Shown in pieces: positions 1 to 9,564 of a stretch of DNA of 64,000 nucleotides. Below the pieces are notes generated by a model that made no database searches, had not been told where the DNA came from, and saw only the letters and a program-made list of their open reading frames with translations. The first letter of the stretch is position 1. Each line of letters begins with the position of its first letter. The translations under genes and the position numbers were made by a program. Source of the DNA: an uncultured Campylobacteraceae bacterium (GTDB lineage Bacteria; Campylobacterota; Campylobacteria; Campylobacterales; Arcobacteraceae); the NCBI GenBank assembly GCA_937138295.1, contig CAKZOX010000216.1, positions 1-64,000 of the forward strand, written 5' to 3'.

Positions 1-77
1 GTCAAGGTAGCTCAGCTGGCTAGAGCGCTGGTCTCATAAGCCGGAGGTCGAGAGTTCAAGTCTCTCTCTTGACACCA
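1..77 (+). tRNA. tRNA-Met (anticodon CAT)
   Basis: A complete cloverleaf can be folded by eye. The acceptor stem GTCAAGG pairs with TCTTGAC, the D arm begins GCTC, the T arm contains GTTCAAG, and CCA is encoded at 75-77. The anticodon loop CTCATAA places CAT at 35-37. The acceptor stem starts with a normal G-C pair and the anticodon stem lacks the three G-C pairs of an initiator, so this is an elongator type. A CAT anticodon could also belong to the lysidine-modified tRNA-Ile2, which I cannot separate from elongator Met by eye. The gene begins at the first base of the window, so more tRNAs may lie upstream. Confidence 0.93.
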
Positions 78-270
78 CTATAAAACCTCATAAAATGGTA
101 CTTTTAAAATAAAAAATCTAAAATTATACAACTTTTTATATACAATAATTAAAAATTAATTATCTGAAACAATGCATTTAAGATTTGAACTTGGGAAATT
201 TATTAGAGATTGAAAAGTAAGTAAAGATTAAGATTTGCAGGTCTTTTTAAAGACCTACAATGATAAAATT

Positions 271-867
271 CTAATCAAAGAATTCTACATTCTTACATGT
301 ATTCATGTAATATTTACCATCTGAAGATAGCTTAAGATTTACATTTTTAGCATGTAAATATGAACCTTTAACATTATCATCAAAACTAAATAGTGGATTA
401 CATGATTTAGCATAATCTACAAGACTTATAATTTTCATTTCTACATTAAAATCAGGTTTTGTTTTTTTTATTTCTTTTACTAAGTTATCCCAAGCCATAG
501 TTTGATATGTTGCTCTTGATGCTGTTCTACAAACCATATATATAGTCTCTAACTCTTTTAAATTTTTTGTTTTTATAACATCATCTAAATCTTTAGTAAA
601 ATGGTGAGCTCTTACCTCAAATGCATTTGGTATTTTAGCTGCATTTTTTTCATTTTGATCTCTAAAATCTAATAATATAGCTTTATCATTATTTTTTAAA
701 TCATCTAATGCAACTAATGCTGACACATATCTTTTATCTTTTGTTAAAACTTCTTTTTTATATTTTTTTACTTCATTGTAAAAACTAATTTCTTCTATAT
801 TTGCTGAAAATAAATTAGTTGCTACTATTGTTGATAATACAGTTAATGTAAAAAACTTTTTGTTCAT
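271..867 (-). CDS. Secreted rhodanese-like (sulfurtransferase) domain protein
   Basis: The 198-residue product starts with a short positively charged, hydrophobic signal peptide (about residues 1-21, ending LFSA), so it should be exported to the periplasm. A rhodanese fold is indicated by LLDFRD near residue 65 and by the loop CRTASRA with Cys113, which matches the C-x5-R active-site loop of sulfurtransferases. The C-terminal 60 residues do not match a family I recognise. It stands alone, divergent from the LOG gene. The sulfur donor and acceptor are unknown; calling it a catalytic sulfurtransferase is inference from the intact cysteine loop. Confidence 0.8.
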   Translation of the reverse strand: MNKKFFTLTVLSTIVATNLFSANIEEISFYNEVKKYKKEVLTKDKRYVSALVALDDLKNNDKAILLDFRDQNEKNAAKIPNAFEVRAHHFTKDLDDVIKTKNLKELETIYMVCRTASRATYQTMAWDNLVKEIKKTKPDFNVEMKIISLVDYAKSCNPLFSFDDNVKGSYLHAKNVNLKLSSDGKYYMNTCKNVEFFD

Positions 868-1249
868 TTATTGCCTTTTAATAAAATTTTATAATTATTA
901 TTTATTAACATTAACTTAATTTAATTATTTTTATATAAATTAATATATTATGACACTAATTTATTATATTTATACATTTTAAAGTGCTATTTCAAGATAG
1001 TTAGACACTCTAAAATTAAATAAGGTTATCAATATTTTTATTAATCTATTATAATTTAATATATAAAATTTTTAATATTCAATTTAATAATAAAAAAATA
1101 ATTATGATTTTTTGCTAAAAATAAAAAAGTTAAAAATACGTATTTATGCTATTATTCAAATGTCTAAGATAATGTTGCTAAAATTATTGTACTTATCATT
1201 TGAACTTAGATAAAATATTAATAAATTTATAAATTTTAAGGTAAAAAAT
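868..1249. other. AT-rich intergenic region between divergent genes
   Basis: These 382 bases separate the divergent rhodanese and LOG genes. They are almost entirely A and T, with stop codons in all frames and no ORF I would accept. The region should hold two outward promoters. A weak TAAAAT at 1211-1216 could serve the LOG gene, and the minus strand has TATAAA-like sequence around 887-896 for the rhodanese gene. Neither has a convincing -35 partner. No RNA gene, repeat or attachment site is visible. Confidence 0.5.
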
Positions 1250-1996
1250 ATGAATCATAATCAACACAAAAAAAGAGAACTAGACTTTAGAGAACCATGG
1301 AGTATTTTTAAAGTGATGAGCGACTTTGTTAAAGGTTTTGATGAACTTCAAGATATTGGACCTTGTGTTACTTTTTTTGGAAGTGCAAGATTAGATGAAA
1401 AAAACAAATACTATGATATGGCAAAAGAACTTGGTTTTAAGATGGCTGATAATGGTTTTAATGTAGTTACAGGTGGTAGTAGAGGTATAATGGAAGCTGC
1501 AAATAAAGGTGCTTTTGAAAATCATAAAACAAAATCAATTGGATTAAATATTGACCTACCCTTTGAACAAGAATCAAATAAATATTTAGATATAGACTTG
1601 AAATTTGATTACTTCTTTTCAAGGAAAGTAATGCTTGTAAAATATTCCCATGCATTTATAATTTTTCCAGGTGGATATGGAACATTGGATGAATTATTTG
1701 AGGCCTTAACTTTAATTCAAACAAAGAAAATTTATCCTATTGGTATATTTTTAATAGGTACAGAATATTGGAATCCTATGATGGAATTTATTGAAAAAAG
1801 TATGCTAGGTGAAAGTACTATTTCAAAGGAAGATTTTGATTTAATTCATTGTACTGATAATTTGGATGAAGTTGTATCTTTAACTTTTGAAAAACTAAAA
1901 AATAAAGTCAATCTTATGGAAGATAAAAACCTAGAAAATATAAATTCTTATGACGTTTTAAAAAACTTTGTTGAAGTATACGATACTAAAAAGTAA
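1250..1996 (+). CDS. LOG family protein (probable nucleoside 5'-monophosphate phosphoribohydrolase)
   Basis: The 248-residue protein carries both LOG (lysine decarboxylase-like) signatures: GGSRGIMEAANKGA (about residues 76-89) and PGGYGTLDELFEALT (about 140-154), the latter matching PGGxGTxxE. Characterised members hydrolyse cytokinin ribotides or AMP to a base and ribose 5-phosphate; the older name lysine decarboxylase is misleading. It is cytosolic with no signal peptide. The ATG follows AAGG at a suitable distance. It is monocistronic, facing the PilZ gene with only 35 bases between them. The true substrate in this organism is unknown. Confidence 0.88.
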   Translation: MNHNQHKKRELDFREPWSIFKVMSDFVKGFDELQDIGPCVTFFGSARLDEKNKYYDMAKELGFKMADNGFNVVTGGSRGIMEAANKGAFENHKTKSIGLNIDLPFEQESNKYLDIDLKFDYFFSRKVMLVKYSHAFIIFPGGYGTLDELFEALTLIQTKKIYPIGIFLIGTEYWNPMMEFIEKSMLGESTISKEDFDLIHCTDNLDEVVSLTFEKLKNKVNLMEDKNLENINSYDVLKNFVEVYDTKK

Positions 1997-2031
1997 CTTA
2001 TAAATTTAATAGATTTATATACAAATTAATA

Positions 2032-3162
2032 TCAAGATACTATTATATTTTTTAATTCAAGCAATACTTCTTTGCTTCTTTTAGAGATAAATTCATCTAA
2101 GATTTTTTTATCATTAAAAGATAAATCATATTTGAATAAAACTTTATTACCGTTAATAGTTGAAAATTTATCTTTAACTATAGCTTTTGTTTTAATTATA
2201 ATAAAACTATGCCTTTGTGATGTAAACTTACAATCAAGATGGATTTCTACTTGAGATTGAACTTTTAACTCATCTAAAAACCTATCAGAGACTTTACATA
2301 AAACATGATCTATCGAAACATTTAAAATATCTAATTTTAAATTGTGGTTATTTCTAATAATTACTGTTGCATTTGAACCTACTTTAGGCTCAACTCTAGG
2401 ATTCTTTCTTCTATGAATATATGAACTTAGAAATTTAGAATATTGAAGTTTTATTGTACTTGTAACACTGTTTATATTCAAAATTTTTAAATAAAGTTCT
2501 AAACCTAAATGAATAGAAGATACAACTACATGATCAGTACTATTTAATGTTTTTATTTGAATTTTATCAGCTTGTATTTCTAACTCATTGTCATTAAAAT
2601 TTAAAATTTTAGCGCTTCTAACTATTGGTATACCTCTATAATGAGAAATTAAACTAACTTTTCTTTTTTTATCATCACTATTTAAATAAGATAAACAATC
2701 TATTAAATCAATTTTTTTGTAATTTTCTTCTTGAAATTTATGTGTATTTGTTAATAATAAATCTTCTAATTCATTTTTAATGTATTCTTTTAAATCATAA
2801 GTGTCATTAGTATCGCCCATTACTCCTGAAATTTTATTTTTAAAACATTTTTCATAAAATTCTGGTTTAATGTTATTTGTAAATGCTATGGTTTTCAACA
2901 GAGGATTATTTGCTCTCAAACTTTTAATTAATGAAAAATTATGAGCATTACAATCATTATTCATTTCTATAAACAAAAAATCAATTTGATTAGTTTTAAT
3001 ATGCTCTAATAACTCTACTTCATCATGAATTAAAGTTACATGTTCAAAGGAAGCTACAATAAAATCTGAGTATTTTTGTAAAATATTTCTTTTAGATTCA
3101 TAAATAGTTAGATTTAATTTTCTACTTATTTTACTAATAATTAATGTACTATCTTTATTCAT
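2032..3162 (-). CDS. Pseudo-receiver and PilZ-like domain protein
   Basis: The N-terminal 130 residues of this 376-residue protein resemble a response-regulator receiver, but the phospho-acceptor position is Glu66 (DFLFIEM) and the N-terminal acidic pair is missing, so it is probably not phosphorylated. The C-terminal part has the PilZ c-di-GMP motif RxxxR at 252-256 (RKNPR), then N281-V-S as a partial second motif; the usual glycine is absent. Residues 175-245 may be a YcgR-N-like segment. The protein is likely cytoplasmic and may read c-di-GMP made by the cyclases in this window, but ligand binding is uncertain. It follows a kinase gene on the same strand. Confidence 0.7.
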   Translation of the reverse strand: MNKDSTLIISKISRKLNLTIYESKRNILQKYSDFIVASFEHVTLIHDEVELLEHIKTNQIDFLFIEMNNDCNAHNFSLIKSLRANNPLLKTIAFTNNIKPEFYEKCFKNKISGVMGDTNDTYDLKEYIKNELEDLLLTNTHKFQEENYKKIDLIDCLSYLNSDDKKRKVSLISHYRGIPIVRSAKILNFNDNELEIQADKIQIKTLNSTDHVVVSSIHLGLELYLKILNINSVTSTIKLQYSKFLSSYIHRRKNPRVEPKVGSNATVIIRNNHNLKLDILNVSIDHVLCKVSDRFLDELKVQSQVEIHLDCKFTSQRHSFIIIKTKAIVKDKFSTINGNKVLFKYDLSFNDKKILDEFISKRSKEVLLELKNIIVS

Positions 3163-3171
3163 TTATTATCT

Positions 3172-3202
3172 TTATGTTATATTACTAATTATAATAACAT
3201 AA
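3172..3202. repeat. Inverted repeat between kinase and PilZ gene
   Basis: Nine-base arms TTATGTTAT (3172-3180) and ATAACATAA (3194-3202) are separated by 13 bases. The repeat lies after the 3236-4963 kinase and just before the start of the PilZ gene, so it could be a weak terminator for one or an operator for the other. It has no T-run and low GC content, so either role is tentative. Confidence 0.3.
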
Positions 3203-3235
3203 TAAAAATAAATAATCTACATTGTGTTCTTATAT

Positions 3236-4963
3236 TTAATCTACATTCTTAGGAATAGTTATAATAAATTCTGTTCCTTTATTAGATGTATTATATTCAA
3301 TTAAACCATTCAATTTTTTTTCAACAATCATCTTAGACATATATAAACCTATTCCTGTTCCATTTAGTTGACTTTTAGTTGTAAAATAAGGGTCAAAAAT
3401 TTTATCTTGAATACTTTTTGAAATACCTCTTCCTGTATCAATTATTTTGATAATAATATTTTCATCTTTATTGGTAACATCAACTATTATGGTTTTATTA
3501 TGGCTTATATCTTCTATTTGTAATAATTCATCTAAAGAGTTTGTAATAATGGCTAAAAGAGTTTGTTGTAATTCATTTTTAAAACTATTTAGTTTAATAT
3601 CATTATTTAATTTAACTGTAAAATCTATTCCATTATTTTGAAATATAAGAGCTAAAATTGTGAAAGTATCATCAATACACTTTTTAATATAAAATTCTTT
3701 TTTTACAGATTCTGTTTTGTAAAAATTTGCAAAATCATCTATAGTTTCTGAAAGATTTTGTTCTATAGTAATCATTTTTTCTTTAATCATTTCATAACTT
3801 TGATCTTTATGATTATTTTCATCCATAATCAAAAATAAATTACTTCTCCAAATAGCTAGAGCATTCAATGGTTGTCTCCATTGATGGGCAATCATAGACA
3901 CCATACTTCCAATTTGAGCTAGTCTATCTTGATGTATCAATATAGCTTGATTTTTATTGATTTCTTCTACTTGTTCTTGAACTTTTCTTTCTAAGTTTTC
4001 ATTTAATTCTTTTAGTTGTCTATCTTTTAATTTCTTCTCAGCACTTAATTCTTTATTGATAGTTTCTTGTAATATTCTTTTTTCTCTTTCAAGTTTATTG
4101 TTTTTTATTAGAAAATACATAAAAATTACAAATATAAGTATCAAGAAATACCATACATAAGTCCAGTCTGTTTTTTGTGTAGTAATATAATTAAACCTGT
4201 ATTTATTAAATTGTTCTTCTTTGATTTCTTTTGGGATATTTTTCAATGCTATATTTATAGCCTTTAAAAGAGTTTCATTATTTTCGTTTACACCTATTGA
4301 ACCATAAACTTTATCAATATTTTCAAAAATATCATTTATTTTCAAATTATTCATACCGTATTTATTAATAATTTGTTCTAGTATTATTTGTAAATTAAAA
4401 TAATGAGCATTAGAGTTTGCAAAAACTTCTTCAATAATTTTATCTATATTAGGTTCAAGTACAATATTTAGTTTTTCATTATAATTTCTCAATAACGTAT
4501 ATTGCACTTTATCTTTTACATAAAAGATTTTATTTTTAATACTAGTATTATCTTCAAAATAATATGAGTCTAAATTACCCAAAATAGCAAAGTAATTGGT
4601 AAAAATACTATCTGAAGTTTTAATATTTTTAAAAGTTGTTTGATCTTTTCTTATTGGTAATAAAATATCACATTTGTTGTTTAAAATACTATTATGTAAT
4701 TCATTGTGATTTTCGAATTCTAAAATTTGATAATTTATATTAATTTGTTTATTAATAAGTTTAAAAATATTTCCTGCAACACCATCTAATTTATTATCTC
4801 TTAAATAAATAATAGGATAATGATTGCTTCTAACACAAATATTGTAGGTTTTGTTAAGTAAGATGCTTTTTTCATGATTGCTTAAAGAATTTTGTATTGT
4901 TGAAATATTAGAGGATAATAAATTTGAAATTAATGTTAAAAATAATATTAAAATTTTATACAT
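3236..4963 (-). CDS. Sensor histidine kinase with periplasmic SBP_bac_3-like domain
   Basis: The 575-residue product has a signal sequence (1-18), a periplasmic region resembling an SBP_bac_3 solute-binding domain (about 35-255), one membrane segment (271-286), a coiled coil (290-345) and a kinase core. The DHp motif IAHQWRQPLN places the phospho-accepting histidine at His360. The ATPase domain has an N box (TNSLDEL), G1 box DTGRGI, FDPYFTT and the G2 box GTGIGLYMS. It probably senses a small periplasmic ligand and phosphorylates a separate receiver. No response regulator is adjacent, so the partner is unknown. Confidence 0.9.
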   Translation of the reverse strand: MYKILILFLTLISNLLSSNISTIQNSLSNHEKSILLNKTYNICVRSNHYPIIYLRDNKLDGVAGNIFKLINKQININYQILEFENHNELHNSILNNKCDILLPIRKDQTTFKNIKTSDSIFTNYFAILGNLDSYYFEDNTSIKNKIFYVKDKVQYTLLRNYNEKLNIVLEPNIDKIIEEVFANSNAHYFNLQIILEQIINKYGMNNLKINDIFENIDKVYGSIGVNENNETLLKAINIALKNIPKEIKEEQFNKYRFNYITTQKTDWTYVWYFLILIFVIFMYFLIKNNKLEREKRILQETINKELSAEKKLKDRQLKELNENLERKVQEQVEEINKNQAILIHQDRLAQIGSMVSMIAHQWRQPLNALAIWRSNLFLIMDENNHKDQSYEMIKEKMITIEQNLSETIDDFANFYKTESVKKEFYIKKCIDDTFTILALIFQNNGIDFTVKLNNDIKLNSFKNELQQTLLAIITNSLDELLQIEDISHNKTIIVDVTNKDENIIIKIIDTGRGISKSIQDKIFDPYFTTKSQLNGTGIGLYMSKMIVEKKLNGLIEYNTSNKGTEFIITIPKNVD

Positions 4964-5036
4964 AAGCTACTTTTTTATTGAATTTTAGCTAGATTTTAAC
5001 ATTATATTTTTAAATATAAAATTATTATAAAATTTA

Positions 5037-5243
5037 TTATCCTGATATGATGATATTTAAATCTGCATCCACAAAATAGTTTATCTTTTTCTCATCTAAA
5101 TAATTTGTAATATATATTAAATCTTTATGATATGTTATGTTGTTTATATTACTTATTAATTTTTGTTTTATAAGAATATTTTCTGATACTATAAATTCAT
5201 AAGAAGATACTTTTTCTAATATATCAAAAATTGTATTTTTCAT
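5037..5243 (-). CDS. Small hypothetical protein between two kinases
   Basis: This 68-residue ORF starts with ATG preceded by AAAGAG at suitable spacing, and lies in the gap between two kinase genes on the same strand. The product is Ile/Asn/Lys-rich with no signal peptide, no membrane segment and no cysteines. It recalls no family I know. Coding status rests on the ribosome site, the compact fit between neighbours and an ordinary amino acid composition. It could modulate one of the flanking kinases, but nothing in the sequence shows this. Confidence 0.5.
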   Translation of the reverse strand: MKNTIFDILEKVSSYEFIVSENILIKQKLISNINNITYHKDLIYITNYLDEKKINYFVDADLNIIISG

Positions 5244-5315
5244 AATTGACTCTTTTTAATAATCTTAAATCATTATAGCCTCAAGAAAAATTATTTAATA
5301 TAGTAAATATGTCAG

Positions 5316-7106
5316 TTAGATACTTAAGTCTATATCAAAAACAGCACCCTTATCATTTCCATTGTATAAAAGTTTTCCATTTAAAGACTCTTCTACTATT
5401 AGTCTACTCATATACAATCCAAGTCCAGTACCATCTTTTTGGTCTTTTGTAGAAAAATATGCTTCAAAAACAACTTTTTCTAAATCTTTTTCAATTCCAG
5501 GTCCATTATCTGATATTTTGATATTTATCTTCTTTTCTAATTTCTCTACACTTATTTTTATAATCTTATTTTCTTGTTTTTCAAGGGCATCAATTGAATT
5601 TGTAAGTATAGCCATTATCACTTGTTTTAACTGATTTTTATAGCTATTTAGTTCTATAGATTTATCCATATTTTTTTCTACAATAATATTTTCTTTTAGT
5701 ATCTTATTATCTATGATTGATAAAACATCTTCAATTGCATCTACAACTTTAAAGTATGATTTATTTGTATCTTTTATATAAAAATCCCTAAAAGTATTCA
5801 TTGTTTCATTCATATAATTCAATGAATTAGTAATATTTGAATGAACTTTTTTAATATCTTCTTTGTTTTCAGGCTCATTTTCTATAAGATACATCATCAT
5901 ACTGTTATTAATACTAAGTGCATTTAAAGGTTGTTTCCATTGATGATTTAGCATTGTAAACATTTCACCCATTTGAGCAAGTCTTGATTGATGTATAATT
6001 GTTGATTTTTGTTGATTATATTTTTCTTTTAATAATTCATTTTTTTCAAGTAATTGTGTATGTAAAGATATAACATTATCTTCTGATTCTTGAAGTTTAC
6101 TATTTAGAAAATCCTGCTTATATATGTAATAAAAAATAAACAATACAAATATTATAAAAACTACATAACTTATATAAACAATAGATATAAATTCATTTAA
6201 ATTTGATATTTCTTCTTCAAAATATAAATATGCAATTGAACTACCTTCAATAATAGAATTAATTGGATAAAAATATGTAAAATAATATTTATTTCCATTA
6301 GAAATAATAAAACTTTGCTTTTTCCCACTTTTTAAATTTTCATTTAAATTCTTATCTTGTGTTAGAACAATCTGCTCTATAGAATTAAATGAATTTGATA
6401 GAATATGCTTATCATGAAGAAAATCTTTTAAAAGTATGTCTTGCTTGTAGTTACTTAATTGATTTTCAAAAACTTTGTCTTCCACATATTTTTTGTTTAT
6501 GAAAAAATCTACCTTAAAACTATTGTTTTTTTCAATTTCTTTTTTAATAGCATTCATTGAAATTGAAAACTCAATACTACCTAAATGTTTCCCTTCTAAA
6601 ATCAAAGGATAGACAAATCTATATGCATTATAAATTTTACCCTCTTCAAAACCATAAATTGGTTTTTTTACTTGATTTACAAAGACAACACTATGTCTTA
6701 CACTTTCTAATGAATCACCAAATATTTTTGGTTTATGAAATCTTAAAAAACTAGTATTGTCTTTTAAATGTATTTGCATTTGTCTAAAATTTAAAGACTT
6801 TAGATAATCATATAATGGTAATAATTCATTATATAAGTTATTTCTGATTTTATGTTTTTCAATTGCACCTAATTCATTAATATTTTCTAATTGATTTAAG
6901 ATATTAGGTTTATTGATTATATTATAAAAGATTAAATCTGATTGTTTTTTATATGAGTCTATTATAATCTTATAAGAGTTATCAAACTTTTTTCTCTCAC
7001 TTGATTTAAGTTGAGATTTTTCAGTTTTTATCATAGCTTCTACAAAAAAATTACTAGCAACAATAACAATTATAAAAAACAATATTCCCTTAATATATTT
7101 TTTCAT
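5316..7106 (-). CDS. Sensor histidine kinase with dCache_3-like periplasmic sensor
   Basis: The 596-residue product has membrane segments at about 5-22 and 308-328 enclosing a large periplasmic domain. Residues about 105-185 show the dCache_3 pattern (QIHLKDNTSFLRFHKPKIFG, then RFVYPL and LGSIEF). A coiled coil (330-375) leads to the DHp motif MLNHQWKQPLN with His388, then an ATPase domain with N box TNSIDAL, DNGPGIEKDL, FEAYFST and GTGLGLYMS. All catalytic boxes look intact. Double-Cache sensors usually bind small ligands such as organic acids or amino acids; the ligand here is not predictable. No cognate regulator is adjacent. Confidence 0.9.
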   Translation of the reverse strand: MKKYIKGILFFIIVIVASNFFVEAMIKTEKSQLKSSERKKFDNSYKIIIDSYKKQSDLIFYNIINKPNILNQLENINELGAIEKHKIRNNLYNELLPLYDYLKSLNFRQMQIHLKDNTSFLRFHKPKIFGDSLESVRHSVVFVNQVKKPIYGFEEGKIYNAYRFVYPLILEGKHLGSIEFSISMNAIKKEIEKNNSFKVDFFINKKYVEDKVFENQLSNYKQDILLKDFLHDKHILSNSFNSIEQIVLTQDKNLNENLKSGKKQSFIISNGNKYYFTYFYPINSIIEGSSIAYLYFEEEISNLNEFISIVYISYVVFIIFVLFIFYYIYKQDFLNSKLQESEDNVISLHTQLLEKNELLKEKYNQQKSTIIHQSRLAQMGEMFTMLNHQWKQPLNALSINNSMMMYLIENEPENKEDIKKVHSNITNSLNYMNETMNTFRDFYIKDTNKSYFKVVDAIEDVLSIIDNKILKENIIVEKNMDKSIELNSYKNQLKQVIMAILTNSIDALEKQENKIIKISVEKLEKKINIKISDNGPGIEKDLEKVVFEAYFSTKDQKDGTGLGLYMSRLIVEESLNGKLLYNGNDKGAVFDIDLSI

Positions 7107-7236
7107 AGCTTCCTAGGTTAAGTAACTTATTTTAAATAAGATAATTTTAGCATTATAGTACTATTAAATCCTTAAACTTTAACATAAATTTTTTAGGAAT
7201 TATATTTAGTTCATAAATGTATCAATAATTGTAAAA

Positions 7237-9363
7237 TTATCTAAATAAAGGTATTTCTAAATAAAATACAGCCCCATTTTCACTATTTTTAACACTAATA
7301 TTTCCTTTAATACTTTCATTCATTATTCTGTAACTCATACTAAGTCCTAAACCCGTACCTTGAGATTTAAATTTAGTTGTAAAATATGGTTCAAATATTT
7401 TATTTATAACACTATCAGGAATTCCACCCGCATTATCTTCTACTATAATTGTGTATTTCTCATCATCTATTTTATTTGATATTTTAATCCATCTATTATC
7501 CACATCATTATTATTAACTAAAGCATATTGTGCGTTGTTAAATAAATTAATTAATACTTGAGATAATTCATTTTCAACCAAATAAGCATAATTTTTATTG
7601 TTGTAATCTATTTCATCTATTATATTGATATTGTCTGACTTTAAAGAACTCTCAACAATATATTTTGAAGTTGAAATTTCTTCTTCAATTGGAATTTCTT
7701 TAAACTCTTTATCTCCATTTAAATAGTTTGAAAAAGTTTCAATTGTTTTTGTCAAAAACTTTGTACTATCATCTATATATTTTAGATTTGATCTAATTTC
7801 TTCTTTATCAATACCACCAAAATCTAAACTGTAGCTTACTCCTGTAGAACAAACTGAGATTAAATTTAAAGGTTGTCTCCATTGATGAGCTATATTTGTT
7901 AACATTTCACCTAAAGATGCCATTTTTGCTTGTTCAAGCATTTTTAAATCTTTATCTCTAATCTCTTGTAATTGTTCTTTAACTTTAGACTCTAACTCTT
8001 CATTATGTTTTTTTTGTAACTCTTCATTTTTAACTTCTTGCGTCACATCAACTCTATAAGAAAAATACCCGATATGCTCACCATTTTCATCATACATTGG
8101 TGAAATAGTAGAATCAACCCAATAAGGTTCACCCTTTTTATTTTTATTTTTTATTCTTCCATGCCATGTTTTACCTGATTTTATTTGTTGCCATAATTCA
8201 GTAAAAACTTCTTTTGGTGTATCTTCGTGTCTGACAATATTATGATTTCTTCCAATCAATTCTTCTTCACTATACTTTGAAACTTCACAAAACTTCTTAG
8301 TAACTTGAGTGATTATTCCATTTAAATCAGTTTTAGAACTAATTACATTTTCTTCAATAATTGATAATGATTGATTTAATTCTTTAGTTGCTTCAATTAC
8401 TCTATTCTCTAATTTATTATTAAATTCCACAAGTTCGTTTTCTAATCTTTTTCTATCAGTGATATCTATTCCTACTGTTAAAAGATAACTTGCCTTTTCA
8501 CCTTCATATATAATTTTATTTGACCATTCAAATAACCTTAACTCATCATTTTTACAAATCCACTCATTCTCTTTTTTACTAATCATATCCTTATTATCAA
8601 AAGATTCAATGATATTTTTAATATCAGGTCTAATTGTAGAAGGAATAAACTTATCAAACCAAAAATAAGGTTTTGATGATATTTCTTCTTGTGTATATCC
8701 TGTTAAATCTTCAGTAAACTTATTTACCCTATTCATAGTTCCATCTGGTTTTATAGTTGCTACGATTGCTTCAACATTGTCAAATAAATTATTTAAAAGA
8801 TCTCTTTCTTTTTGAATTTCTTTTTCTAATTTTAAAGACCTTGTAATATCTCTTGATGATGCATAGATATATGTTGTATTATTAATAAGCATTGATTTTG
8901 CATTGATTTCTACATCAAATGTAGTTCCATCTTTTCTTTTATGTATAGTTCTAAAAACTAACTCTTCTTCTTTTAGAATTGTTTCAATAATATTCTCTAT
9001 TTCTTCTAATTTAAAAGAATTATCCCAAAGAGTTACATTTTGTGATAATAATTCATCATATTTATAACCTAAAGACTTACAAAATGAATCACTACAATCT
9101 ACTAAATTTCCATTAAAATCAATAATATGAACCCCATCACTTGCATATTTTAAAAGCATTTTAAATTTATCTTTTTCTTTTTCACTATATATTTTTTCTG
9201 TTTTATAAAAAGAATTATTAAAAAGTAAAAAAATCGTTGCAAAAACTAAAATTATTGAAAATGAGATTAATATGGAGTTTTTATTTATAAATTCCGTTTC
9301 ATCACTATTTGCATTTAAAATAATAGGTAAAATAAATAAAATTAAATGTAAAAAATACTTCAA
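7237..9363 (-). CDS. Membrane-anchored PAS-PAS-PAS sensor histidine kinase
   Basis: This 708-residue kinase has a signal-like N terminus and a membrane helix at about 31-48, then three PAS domains (about 65-175, 185-305 and 335-445). The third contains GRNHNIVRHEDTPKEVF and GYFSYRVDVT, resembling Aer-type redox PAS domains. After a coiled coil, the DHp motif IAHQWRQPLN gives His493, followed by a complete ATPase domain (VEDNAGGIPD, FEPYFTT, GTGLGLSMS). Sensing is probably cytoplasmic, perhaps of redox state or oxygen (inference). The start is TTG, with AAGGA seven bases upstream. It is divergent from the CheY/CheC unit. Confidence 0.9.
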   Translation of the reverse strand: MKYFLHLILFILPIILNANSDETEFINKNSILISFSIILVFATIFLLFNNSFYKTEKIYSEKEKDKFKMLLKYASDGVHIIDFNGNLVDCSDSFCKSLGYKYDELLSQNVTLWDNSFKLEEIENIIETILKEEELVFRTIHKRKDGTTFDVEINAKSMLINNTTYIYASSRDITRSLKLEKEIQKERDLLNNLFDNVEAIVATIKPDGTMNRVNKFTEDLTGYTQEEISSKPYFWFDKFIPSTIRPDIKNIIESFDNKDMISKKENEWICKNDELRLFEWSNKIIYEGEKASYLLTVGIDITDRKRLENELVEFNNKLENRVIEATKELNQSLSIIEENVISSKTDLNGIITQVTKKFCEVSKYSEEELIGRNHNIVRHEDTPKEVFTELWQQIKSGKTWHGRIKNKNKKGEPYWVDSTISPMYDENGEHIGYFSYRVDVTQEVKNEELQKKHNEELESKVKEQLQEIRDKDLKMLEQAKMASLGEMLTNIAHQWRQPLNLISVCSTGVSYSLDFGGIDKEEIRSNLKYIDDSTKFLTKTIETFSNYLNGDKEFKEIPIEEEISTSKYIVESSLKSDNINIIDEIDYNNKNYAYLVENELSQVLINLFNNAQYALVNNNDVDNRWIKISNKIDDEKYTIIVEDNAGGIPDSVINKIFEPYFTTKFKSQGTGLGLSMSYRIMNESIKGNISVKNSENGAVFYLEIPLFR

Positions 9364-9406
9364 AATAGTTCCTTGCTTCTTGTGTTGATATATTTTAACA
9401 TAAAGT

Positions 9407-9429
9407 TATGATATTTGTATAATATCATA
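9407..9429. promoter_or_regulatory. Palindrome in divergent promoter region
   Basis: Nine-base arms TATGATATT and AATATCATA flank a five-base spacer TGTAT at 9416-9420. The site lies about 45 bases upstream of the PAS kinase start and 135 bases upstream of the CheY-like gene. Its symmetry fits a dimeric repressor or activator operator for the divergent pair, but in such AT-rich DNA it could be chance. Confidence 0.3.
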
Positions 9430-9531
9430 TTTATAGGCTTTTAAAAAATTATTTATAATATTTAATAGATAAAAAAATTATAAAAATAGATGATAACTAA
9501 TATTGTAAGTGATTTTTAAAAGACATTATAT

Positions 9532-9537
9532 TATAAT
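9532..9537 (+). promoter_or_regulatory. Candidate -10 box for the CheY/CheC/kinase unit
   Basis: A perfect TATAAT lies 28 bases before the ATG at 9565 and is preceded by T-rich sequence, as is usual for Campylobacterota sigma-70 promoters, whose -35 box is poorly conserved. No clear TTGACA is visible. Confidence 0.45.
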
Positions 9538-9564
9538 TTAATAAATAACATAATTGGATATTAA

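Noticed and set aside
237-258. Inverted repeat AGGTCTTT/AAAGACCT near the rhodanese gene end
   Set aside because: The arms are only about eight bases, with no T-run on either strand; too weak to call a terminator for the tRNA or the gene.
5362-5634. Plus-strand 90-codon ORF
   Set aside because: It is antisense to the ATPase domain of the kinase at 5316-7106, with no ribosome site or family resemblance.
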